From assembly GCA_965228975.1 (NCBI GenBank), contig OZ245851.1, forward strand, positions 2,232,001 to 2,296,000: a DNA stretch of 64,000 nt, written 5' to 3'. Positions 57,532 through 64,000 of the stretch are shown here, piece by piece (position 1 is the first letter of the stretch; each line of letters begins with the position of its first letter). Both the position numbers and the translations under genes were made by a program. This DNA is from JAJFJD01 sp965228975 (GTDB lineage: Bacteria > Pseudomonadota > Alphaproteobacteria > UBA8366). The notes below the pieces were generated by a model. It searched no databases. It was given only the letters and a program-made list of their open reading frames with translations, and had not been told where the DNA came from.

Positions 57532-59637
57532 ATGGCCGAGACCTCCCTCGACGGCGTCGTCGTCATCGAACGCGCGGGCCGCCTCGCCGGCGCGGTCGCC
57601 GGGACGATGCTGGCGGAACTGGGGGCGATGGTCCTCCGCGTCGAGGATCCGCGCCTGGCATGGCCCGCCGAGCCGGAGACATGGCGCGATCACCCGGTCG
57701 CCCTCGCCGGCAAGACGCTATTGCGGCTTGCGGCCGATCCGGTTGCCGCCGACACCCAATGGACCGCCCTGCTCGACCGCGCCGACGCGGTGATCTACTC
57801 GCCCCCGTTGCCCGCTGCCGACGACCGCGCGCCCGGGCTGATCCGCTGCGACGTGTCTTCCTTCGGGATCGACGGCGCGGACGGCCTTCCCGACGACTGC
57901 AGCGAGGTGATCTTGCAAGCGCTCGGCGGGATGATGTCGACAACCGGGGCCGACGGCGGGCCGCCGGAATTGACCGGGGCTCCGCTGGTCGAGTTCTTTA
58001 CCGGCGCCAATTGCGCCACCGCGATCGCCGCCGCCCTGCGCAGCCGCGACAACGGTGGGCCGGGACAACGCATCGACATCGCCGCCTATGACAGCAGCGT
58101 GGCGCTGGTCGGCGCCTATGCCGGCCATATCCAGGCCGGCAAGGGCCATGGATTGCGGGCCGGGTCGCGCCATCCGCTCTGTTCCCCCTGGAACGCCTAT
58201 AAGACCGTCGACGGCTGGGTCCTGATCTGTTCCAGCACCGAGCCGCAGTGGCGGCGCATCCTGGACGTCATCGGCCAGCCGGACATCAAGGACGATCCGC
58301 GCTTCGCCACCATGCCCGACCGCAAGCAGCATCAGCCGACCGTGGACGGCCTGGTCGCCGCCTGGACGGAAACCATTACCACCCAGCAGGCCGTCGACGC
58401 CTTGGAGGACGCCGGCGTGCCCGTCGGTCCCATCGTCACCATCCCCGGCCTGATCGCACAGGACGACCGCCCGCCGCTGCGGTCCGTGCGGATGCCGGAC
58501 GGCCGTTCCGTTGTCACGCCCAACTCGATACTGGTGATGGATGGATCACCGCCGACCAGCCCCGCGTCCATCGCCGCGCCAACACCGGATATAGAGTCTT
58601 CCCTCAAATCTCTGCCGCCGCGCGCACCGCACGCGGCGAAGAACGCTGGAACGTTGCCGCTGGCGGGCGTTCGGGTCGTCGAGATCGCCCTGTTCACCGC
58701 CGGACCGCTCGGCGGGCGCTACCTGACCGATTTGGGCGCGGAAGTCATCAAGGTCGAGCAGCCGGGCGGCGAGACGGGCCGCATCTGGCAGCCCAATTTC
58801 GGCGGCGTCAGCGGCTATTTCTCCACCTATAACGCGGGCAAGCGCTCGGTCATCCTCGATCTGCAATCCGAGGCGGACAAGGCCGCGCTGGAAGACCTGA
58901 TCGCGTCGTCCGACGTGTTGCTGCAGAATCTGAAGGCGGGTGCGCTGGAACGGCTCGGGTTCGGCCCGGCGGCCACGCGCGAACGCCATCCCGGCCTGAT
59001 CTATTGCTCGGTCTCGGGCTACGGCAGCACCGGCTCGAAGGCCCCGGCGCTCGACACGGTGATCCAGGCGAAAAGCGGCCTAATGGCGCTGATCGGCAAG
59101 GACGGCGACCCGATCAAGGCCGGGCTGTCGGTTGCCGACCTGCTGGCGGCGCATCTGTCCCCTTTGGCGATCCTGGCCGCACTGCGCCACCGGGACCGGA
59201 CCGGCAAGGGGCAGCATATCGACCTGTCCATGCGCGACGCCCTGGCCTGGACCACGCAGCTGACCTGGCCCGACGGGAAATGGTCCCTGCCGTCCTACAA
59301 ACAAATCGCGTGCAGCGACGGCTGGATCGTCGCCGAGGCGGCGCCGGACCGGGTGGATGCCTGCCTGGACGGAGTCGACGTGGCGTCGGCATCTTGCGAG
59401 GAGGCATTGGCCCGTCTCGAAGACGACGGTGTGCCGGCGGCCAAGGTACTGGAGTTGGACGAAATCTTCACCCACCCGATGAGCGCGCGGCGGAAGCTGT
59501 TCGGCCTGGCCGATACGGAAGGCGGCGTCCCGGCGCCGGTCCTGGCCTCACCCTACGCCCTGACCGGCACCCCCTTGTCGAACGCGCGGCCGGTCCCCGC
59601 CGCCGGCGCGGACGACGGGATGCTGAAACGCGGCTGA
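57532..59637 (+). CDS. Double-domain CaiB/BaiF CoA-transferase protein
   Basis: This protein (701 aa) contains two CaiB/BaiF units. The C-terminal unit (from about 375: LPLAGVRVVEIALFTAGPLG) is complete, with catalytic Asp536 in GLSVADLLAA. The N-terminal unit (about 1-345) is shortened after LRVEDP and has Glu154 (PLVEFFTG) where the catalytic Asp should be, though GPGQRIDIAAYDSS is kept. Fused CaiB pairs are known in succinyl-CoA-dependent and bile-acid-type transferases. Here the N-terminal half may be structural. It is coupled to the acyl-CoA dehydrogenase gene. Confidence 0.85.
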   Translation: MAETSLDGVVVIERAGRLAGAVAGTMLAELGAMVLRVEDPRLAWPAEPETWRDHPVALAGKTLLRLAADPVAADTQWTALLDRADAVIYSPPLPAADDRAPGLIRCDVSSFGIDGADGLPDDCSEVILQALGGMMSTTGADGGPPELTGAPLVEFFTGANCATAIAAALRSRDNGGPGQRIDIAAYDSSVALVGAYAGHIQAGKGHGLRAGSRHPLCSPWNAYKTVDGWVLICSSTEPQWRRILDVIGQPDIKDDPRFATMPDRKQHQPTVDGLVAAWTETITTQQAVDALEDAGVPVGPIVTIPGLIAQDDRPPLRSVRMPDGRSVVTPNSILVMDGSPPTSPASIAAPTPDIESSLKSLPPRAPHAAKNAGTLPLAGVRVVEIALFTAGPLGGRYLTDLGAEVIKVEQPGGETGRIWQPNFGGVSGYFSTYNAGKRSVILDLQSEADKAALEDLIASSDVLLQNLKAGALERLGFGPAATRERHPGLIYCSVSGYGSTGSKAPALDTVIQAKSGLMALIGKDGDPIKAGLSVADLLAAHLSPLAILAALRHRDRTGKGQHIDLSMRDALAWTTQLTWPDGKWSLPSYKQIACSDGWIVAEAAPDRVDACLDGVDVASASCEEALARLEDDGVPAAKVLELDEIFTHPMSARRKLFGLADTEGGVPAPVLASPYALTGTPLSNARPVPAAGADDGMLKRG

Positions 59638-59681
59638 CCGCCTGAATCCCGCATCCTGCCTGCATTCCGCCCACACCTGAG

Positions 59682-59736
59682 TTTCGGCGCCCGAATTTCG
59701 GCCCTCGAATTTTGGCACCCGAATTTCGACGAGGAA
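59682..59736. repeat. 14-bp degenerate tandem repeat (about four units)
   Basis: Units are TTTCGGCGCCCGAA (59682-59695), TTTCGGCCCTCGAA (59696-59709), TTTTGGCACCCGAA (59710-59723) and a degraded TTTCGACGAGGAA (59724-59736). Each unit is itself roughly palindromic (TTCGG/CCGAA). The array lies between the CaiB fusion gene and herA, in a gap without a gene. Confidence 0.9.
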
Positions 59737-59742
59737 TCGCTA

Positions 59743-59834
59743 CCTACGGTGGCGGCCCGACTCTTAACGATTTGTTATCCGTGACCGCCTAGCGTGTCCG
59801 GCGCAGGGTATCCCAGCGCGGCACCCACCGTAGG
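59743..59834. repeat. 10-bp inverted repeat upstream of herA
   Basis: CCTACGGTGG at 59743-59752 and its exact complement CCACCGTAGG at 59825-59834 enclose 72 bp that include TTAACGATTTGTTA. The right arm ends 63 bases before the herA start. It could mark a regulatory region or the scar of an inserted element; there is no direct evidence for either. Confidence 0.5.
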
Positions 59835-59897
59835 ACGGCTTATCGTTTGGCGGGCCCATCCGGGTCCAACGCAGCAGTAACCAGCAAGTGTGAAGAC

Positions 59898-61499
59898 ATG
59901 GACGGTTCCCAGGCCATCGCCACCGACGTGATCGTCGGACGCATCATTTCCATCACCGGGGCGCAGATTTCGGCCCAGCTCGACACCAGCCGCGGGCCCG
60001 ACGACCCGCATGCGCTGCAGATCGGCACGCTGGTCAAGACCCGGACGCCGCACAGCGTCGCCTATGGCGTGGTGCGCAGCCTGACGATCACCGACCCGTC
60101 GGAGGACAATCCCAACGGCGGCGTGCAGAAGGCCGAGATCACCCTGATCGGCGAAGTACCGACGACGCCGGACGGCAAGATGTACGCCTTCCGCCGCGGC
60201 ATGGCGCGGTCGCCGTCGCTGGCGCGGGAGATCTATTCGACCTCGTCGCAGGACCTAGCCCGCGTCTATGCCGCGCCAAGCCTGCCGTCGGTCAAGGTCG
60301 GCGTGATCCACCAGGACACCACCCTGCCCGCGCATGTGCTGACCGACGAGTTGCTTGGCAAGCATTTCGGCGTCCTCGGCACCACGGGGTCGGGCAAGTC
60401 CTGTTCGGTCGTGCTGATCCTGCGGGCGATCCTCGACCAGCACCCGAACGCCCACGTGGTGATGCTGGACCCGCATAACGAATACAGCCAGGCCTTCGGC
60501 GACCGCGCGGAGGTGCTGAACACCGACACGCTGGTGCTGCCCTACTGGCTGTTGAATTTCGACGAGCTGATGGAGGTGCTGTTCGGCGCGCAGGCGGACG
60601 AAGGCAGCGGCGAAGCGGCGATCCTCGCTGAGCTGATCCCGCTCGCCAAGCGCGACCATATCGGCGACCCGAACCAGGGCAACCATTTCACCGCCGACAC
60701 GCCGGTGCCGTACAAGTTCGCCGACCTGATCCGCCGCCTGGACGACGCGATGGGCCGTCTCGACAAGCCCGAGGCCGCCGGCCCCTACCGCCGGGTGCGG
60801 CAGCGGCTGACCTCGCTGCAGGCGGACCTGCGCTTCAGCTTCATGTTCGGCGGCATCTCGATCACCGACACCATGGCCGAGATCCTCGGCCAGCTGTTCC
60901 GCATCCCGGTCGACGGGCGGCCGATCTCGATCGTCGACCTGTCGGGCATTCCGTCGGAAATCCTCAACGTGGTGGTCTCGGTGATCTGCCGCCTGACCTT
61001 CGACTTCGCGCTCTGGGCGGAACGGTCGGTGCCGATCCTGCTGGTCTGCGAGGAAGCGCACCGCTACGCCCCCGCGGTGCCGGAACGGCGCTACGAGATG
61101 ACCAAGCAGGCGCTGTCCAAGATCGCCAAGGAGGGCCGGAAATACGGCGCGTCGCTCTGCGTCGTCAGCCAGCGCCCGTCGCAGCTCGCGCCCGACCTGC
61201 TGTCGCAATGCAACACGCTCTTCGCCATGCGGATGAGCAACTCGGACGACCAGGCGCATGTGCGCGGCGCCATGTCCGACTCCTCGGTCGGCCTGATGGA
61301 CTTCCTGCCGAGCCTCGGCAACAGCGAAGCCATCGCCGTCGGCCAGGGCGTGACCCTGCCGTTCCGGATGAAGTTCAACACCCTCCCCGACGACCAACGC
61401 CCGCACAGCAGCACGGCGGTGTTCACCAACGCCTGGGATACCGGGACGGAGGACTTGGATTTCGTGCGCGAGATCGTGCGGCGGTGGCGGCGGGTTTAG
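59898..61499 (+). CDS. herA: HerA-type ATP-binding protein (DUF87)
   Basis: The protein (533 aa) is a HerA/FtsK-superfamily ATPase that in archaea forms a hexameric DNA pump with the nuclease NurA. In bacteria it occurs with varied effectors, often in defence loci. A HAS-barrel-like N terminus (VGRIISITGAQISAQL) precedes Walker A GTTGSGKS (161-168). Walker B is ILLVCEEAHRYAP, followed by AKEGRKYGASLCVVSQRPSQ and a QCNTLFAMRMSNSDDQ sensor region. ATG 59898 is chosen; a TTG at 59847 would add 17 residues. No nurA or other nuclease gene is adjacent in the window. A decayed copy of its 3' end lies 1.45 kb downstream. Confidence 0.85.
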   Translation: MDGSQAIATDVIVGRIISITGAQISAQLDTSRGPDDPHALQIGTLVKTRTPHSVAYGVVRSLTITDPSEDNPNGGVQKAEITLIGEVPTTPDGKMYAFRRGMARSPSLAREIYSTSSQDLARVYAAPSLPSVKVGVIHQDTTLPAHVLTDELLGKHFGVLGTTGSGKSCSVVLILRAILDQHPNAHVVMLDPHNEYSQAFGDRAEVLNTDTLVLPYWLLNFDELMEVLFGAQADEGSGEAAILAELIPLAKRDHIGDPNQGNHFTADTPVPYKFADLIRRLDDAMGRLDKPEAAGPYRRVRQRLTSLQADLRFSFMFGGISITDTMAEILGQLFRIPVDGRPISIVDLSGIPSEILNVVVSVICRLTFDFALWAERSVPILLVCEEAHRYAPAVPERRYEMTKQALSKIAKEGRKYGASLCVVSQRPSQLAPDLLSQCNTLFAMRMSNSDDQAHVRGAMSDSSVGLMDFLPSLGNSEAIAVGQGVTLPFRMKFNTLPDDQRPHSSTAVFTNAWDTGTEDLDFVREIVRRWRRV

Positions 61500-61619
61500 G
61501 GGGCCAAAAACTCGATACACTAGCGCACATATCTTAAATCGTCTTTGATTTAAGCAACTTAGTGCACCATTTGCTTATCGCTATCAATGTGAAAATGGCG
61601 AGATTTGTCAGGTGAGGTA

Positions 61620-62072
61620 TCAGCCTTCAGATACTTGTGCTTTGTCTTTTCGCCACGCAAATAACCCAAATAGTGAAATCGGGAGAAGGATTGACGCATA
61701 CCAGCCAACAATGATCCAAAAATTCCAGCCTCCAGCTCGCTGGTGGATGCGAGTACTCATATAGAAATTTGGGTTATTCCTCTCATACTCCAAGAGCGCA
61801 ATAACCGCTCCTTCTAGAAGACGATTATAATAAAATATATCGAGTATGGCGGCGGCGGTGACCATTACAAACAGCGTCATTGAAACCCAAAACCACAGTT
61901 TCGGTTGGTTTGCTACCTCTGCCTTCTCAGTAATTAGGTAGCCGGCTCCCACCGCAATTGCCCCAACACCCCCCATCAGTTGCAAGCGATACCGAATGAT
62001 CAGATCGTTAAAATGCATCGCCACCTGTTCGTAATGAAACCAAAGTTTGATTTGTTCTGGGTCCAGCTCCAT
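61620..62072 (-). CDS. Hypothetical protein with three membrane helices
   Basis: I do not recognise this protein (150 aa). It has hydrophobic helices at about residues 30-47 (LMGGVGAIAVGAGYLI), 60-80 (FWVSMTLFVMVTAAAIL) and 120-142 (FWIIVGWYASILLPISLFGL), with a short charged N terminus and a loop containing YYNRLLEGAVIALLEYERNN. GGAGGG lies 7 bases before the ATG. The DNA here is visibly more AT-rich than the rest of the window. It is convergent with herA and resembles in size and layout small membrane effectors of anti-phage loci, but no specific family match can be made by eye. Confidence 0.65.
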   Translation of the reverse strand: MELDPEQIKLWFHYEQVAMHFNDLIIRYRLQLMGGVGAIAVGAGYLITEKAEVANQPKLWFWVSMTLFVMVTAAAILDIFYYNRLLEGAVIALLEYERNNPNFYMSTRIHQRAGGWNFWIIVGWYASILLPISLFGLFAWRKDKAQVSEG

Positions 62073-62228
62073 GTATGCCCTCCCATTTCATGACCCCACC
62101 TGATTAAAATTTCGTTTGGGGAGTATATCATTTTACGATAGATATTTTGTCCATATAACAATCTAAGATTATTTGCGCTAGCAGGCTTAGAAACGAGCCA
62201 TAAAATTTACGTGGCTAAGCGTATATAG

Positions 62229-62906
62229 ATGTCGCACTTGGCATTGATCATTGGGGACAAACCGAAATTGGATTGGATCAAGCCGCCCCCGTACTCGCTA
62301 TCAGACATTGGATCAGCTGTTCTTTCCGTTTGCGCAATTTGGGCCGTACTATACGCCCACCATCAAGTGAGAGAGATGAAACGCGCTCATCCACTTCTTC
62401 GAGGGCAGTTCCTACTGGAACTCTCGAGGGAATGGTTTGCGATGGAAGAAAATCGGCTAATTTTTTACGCAACTGTCTGGCGCGTCATGGAGAACTGTGA
62501 AGCAGGTCGATCGCTGTGGGATACGAGCAAACCATTTGAAGAGGAACAATTTGTTCCGACTTACATTGGATCGCTTATAGCCTTTGTGACTAGTGGCCCA
62601 ATGCAAATTGAAGCCCCATTCCTGAATAAGCCAACAAGTGGTCCACGAGAAAACAGGGCCGCCATCGACCAATTATGGCGTTTCTTTGATACGGCGGGAA
62701 TTCTTTGGCAAAAGCGGATGATCAATCTTGAGGACTGCCGTGATTTATTCGGAGGAACGCTAATTGACCTAAATCAGCTTACCAAACCACTCTATTTGGG
62801 AACCCTGCCGGCTGGATTGCCGCTACCAGAGGGGCCGCCAGACGTACAGGGCATAAAGTTCCCAAATGCATGGGCATTAGCGGATGCGCTGCAACGTCAC
62901 AAATAG
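62229..62906 (+). CDS. Hypothetical membrane-anchored protein
   Basis: This unrecognised protein (225 aa) has one hydrophobic helix near the N terminus (LSDIGSAVLSVCAIWAVLYA), followed by a soluble helical domain with ELSREWFAMEENRLIFYATV and DQLWRFFDTAGILWQKRMI. The layout resembles DUF4760-type proteins, which have an N-terminal membrane helix and an all-helical domain; this is a weak likeness only. It is divergent from the three-helix protein at 61620-62072, with an AT-rich 156-bp region between them containing no obvious operator. Confidence 0.6.
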   Translation: MSHLALIIGDKPKLDWIKPPPYSLSDIGSAVLSVCAIWAVLYAHHQVREMKRAHPLLRGQFLLELSREWFAMEENRLIFYATVWRVMENCEAGRSLWDTSKPFEEEQFVPTYIGSLIAFVTSGPMQIEAPFLNKPTSGPRENRAAIDQLWRFFDTAGILWQKRMINLEDCRDLFGGTLIDLNQLTKPLYLGTLPAGLPLPEGPPDVQGIKFPNAWALADALQRHK

Positions 62907-62950
62907 AAGTAAGTGAATCCAACGTTTAGCTAAGTGTCGAGTATATTCAT

Positions 62951-63127
62951 GCGGATGAAACGCCGTCGTCCAGGGCGTGACCATGCCATACCTGATGAAT
63001 TTCAACGATTTGGCGGGATTATCAGCGCCTGCACAGCTCCACAGCCTTGTTCACAAACGCCTGAGATACGGGGAGGCAGGATCTGAATTGAGTGCGGGAA
63101 ATCGTGCGGTGGTGGCGACAGGTTTAG
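62951..63127 (+). pseudogene. Decayed copy of the herA 3' end
   Basis: About 175 bp align with the last part of herA (about 61331-61500), ending at the same stop region: GCCGTCGTCCAGGGCGTGAC matches GCCGTCGGCCAGGGCGTGAC, then GATGAATTTCAACG, TTCACAAACGCCTG and ATCGTGCGGTGGTGGCG match their counterparts. Identity is roughly 70 percent by eye. Translation starts GVTMPYLMNFNDL, like GVTLPFRMKFNTL in HerA, then runs out of frame. It is a direct-repeat remnant of a HerA homologue, not an active gene. The 284-bp gap 62907-63190 contains nothing else. Confidence 0.85.
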
Positions 63128-63190
63128 GTAGGCGGTGCGCGAAGGATATAGCCATATAGCTGAATTCCTGGCCGAAGGGGAAACCACTTT

Positions 63191-63757
63191 CTATGTTTGT
63201 GCTGCAGTCGCTAGATCATTCGCCAAATCTAGCGCACTAGCTGCAATGTTTTCCAGACGTCGGATAAGGAGGCCGCGGAATTCGTCAGCACCGAAGGCTC
63301 CACCAGCACGGCGAATATCATAATTGTGGTCATCCAGATCATGCTTCAACTGCAAGCAGCACTCAACAATCTCAGCGGGAAGTAAAGACATTACCTGCCA
63401 ATCTTCAAATACCACTGGCGCAGACAAATAAATCTTGTCCTTAGTGTCGTCAGAAACAACTGCGTTTGCCGCCACATGCACCCTTATGGTGCCAACAGCT
63501 TGGCGGGCTCTACTGTGTAAGACGCGACAATGTGATGAAAGTAGCAAGCATTCATGCCGTCGTCGTCGTTCAATCGTTGCAATACGGTGTCGATTTTGCG
63601 CAACTAATGGTAGGTTTGCTGATCGCCAAACAACGTAACCAGTTACGGCTGCTGCCAACACCGCAAGAGCACCGGCAATCAGCGTTTGGAATTCATGGAT
63701 GCACAATAAAATTGATCTACATACTGAGATTGGCTCGATCACTTTCGTAAACTCCAT
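63191..63757 (-). CDS. Hypothetical membrane-anchored protein
   Basis: This unrecognised protein (188 aa from ATG 63757) has one membrane helix near the N terminus (LIAGALAVLAAAVTGYVVW) and a soluble part with a basic patch (ATIERRRRHE), LSAPVVFEDWQVMSLLPAEI and a helical end LENIAASALDLANDLATAAQ. The layout (N-terminal helix plus cytoplasmic helices) parallels the protein at 62229-62906, although no sequence similarity is obvious. The longer frame to 63910 has no supporting start. It shares the AT-richer composition of the island. Confidence 0.55.
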   Translation of the reverse strand: MEFTKVIEPISVCRSILLCIHEFQTLIAGALAVLAAAVTGYVVWRSANLPLVAQNRHRIATIERRRRHECLLLSSHCRVLHSRARQAVGTIRVHVAANAVVSDDTKDKIYLSAPVVFEDWQVMSLLPAEIVECCLQLKHDLDDHNYDIRRAGGAFGADEFRGLLIRRLENIAASALDLANDLATAAQT

Positions 63758-63850
63758 CCTCCTAACAGTGTGAGAGTCGAAGGCTGGATTATGGAATAGG
63801 CTTAGAGCTATTACATCAGCCTGAGGAAAACCACAGCGTGCAGTTCGATT

Positions 63851-64000
63851 ATGAGCATACTGCAACCAAATCCGCGCGATATTCAGCGGGCGATGAGGGA
63901 GTTGGAACACCTTGACGCAAAAAAAGCATCAGTCTCTGATTTTGAAGCACAATTAACCTCATTGTTTAGAGGCTATGGCGTTTCGGCACCAAAGTTCGAT
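63851..64000 (+). CDS. Hypothetical protein, 3' truncated by the window edge
   Basis: An open frame starts at ATG 63851 (MSILQPNPRDIQRAMRELEH) and runs to the right edge for 50 residues with a helical, charged composition typical of a real protein. No clear ribosome binding site precedes it. It is divergent from the protein at 63191-63757. The product cannot be identified from this part. Confidence 0.4.
   Translation, partial: MSILQPNPRDIQRAMRELEHLDAKKASVSDFEAQLTSLFRGYGVSAPKFD

Noticed and set aside
55935..57566. 543-residue minus-strand frame spanning the hydrolase and acyl-CoA dehydrogenase genes
   Set aside because: It covers two well-supported genes in other frames and only reads as a hydrolase fragment out of frame at its end.
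60255..61520. 421-residue open frame antisense to herA
   Set aside because: Composition (His/Arg/Gln/Val-rich) is the usual shadow of a GC-rich gene in the opposite frame, with no recognisable motif.
1..64000. CRISPR arrays, tRNA or rRNA genes, insertion sequences
   Set aside because: I read through both strands for direct-repeat arrays, cloverleaf-like segments and transposase motifs and saw none; weak cases cannot be excluded without tools.

Overview
The window looks like chromosomal DNA of a high-GC alphaproteobacterium, most like the Rhodospirillales. The reasons are a hopanoid gene cluster (hpnG, hpnH, hpnA, hpnM with ispH), strong purine-rich ribosome binding sites, some GTG and TTG starts, and a catabolic gene content rich in CaiB/BaiF CoA-transferases, MmgE/PrpD proteins and gamma-glutamyltransferases. 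No rRNA, tRNA, CRISPR array, transposase or integrase was recognised.

Region 1 (1-7.0 kb) is a hopanoid/isoprenoid block. It holds the 3' part of hpnG, convergent hpnH (overlapping 3' ends), ispH, and a tightly coupled minus-strand operon: LicC-like nucleotidyltransferase, CDP-alcohol phosphatidyltransferase-like protein, HpnA, then a second CDP-alcohol phosphatidyltransferase-like protein. The MlaC/Ttg2D-like hpnM gene is divergent from it. Both phosphatidyltransferase-like proteins lack the last catalytic Asp of the family motif.

Region 2 (7.0-22.6 kb) carries a split organosulfonate set: a class III omega-aminotransferase, a TauE/SafE sulfite exporter, sulfoacetaldehyde acetyltransferase (xsc) with a textbook terminator, a divergent IclR regulator and a Pta/Ptb-type phosphotransacylase. 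Further on is a ComA-like plus Ldh/ComC-like pair suggesting sulfolactate chemistry. Interspersed are a VUT transporter with QueC (queuosine), an LLM flavoprotein, a gamma-glutamyltransferase and a TAXI-type binding protein.

Region 3 (22.6-38.6 kb) is organic-acid catabolism. An aconitase-family hydratase in two subunits, an isocitrate-lyase-family lyase and a PrpF-family isomerase together resemble the methylitaconate/dimethylmaleate/dimethylmalate steps of nicotinate breakdown. Around them are a two-subunit CoA-transferase, a TauD/TfdA dioxygenase, an HxlR regulator, a 4-hydroxybutyryl-CoA-dehydratase-like protein lacking two iron-sulfur ligands, a PrpD protein and a CaiB transferase.

Region 4 (38.7-42.8 kb) is a set of three secreted proteins: two paralogues, each with three four-cysteine modules and a beta-rich tail, flanking a DUF1036 protein. 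I know of no described system with this arrangement and rank it as a leading novelty candidate.

Region 5 (42.8-59.6 kb) returns to CoA-ester catabolism: HpcH/HpaI-type lyase, GntR regulator, MetX-like hydrolase, second gamma-glutamyltransferase, MaoC-like dehydratase and GMC oxidoreductase. A further minus-strand operon of two alpha/beta hydrolases, crotonase, CaiB and a frameshifted PrpD is divergent from acyl-CoA dehydrogenase plus a double-domain CaiB protein. A small DUF2975/HTH/lipoprotein operon lies inside.

Region 6 (59.6-64 kb) is a HerA-type ATPase gene preceded by a 14-bp tandem repeat and followed by an AT-rich stretch of small membrane-anchored hypothetical proteins. This stretch contains a decayed second copy of the herA 3' end. 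It looks like a variable or defence-type island that continues past the right edge.
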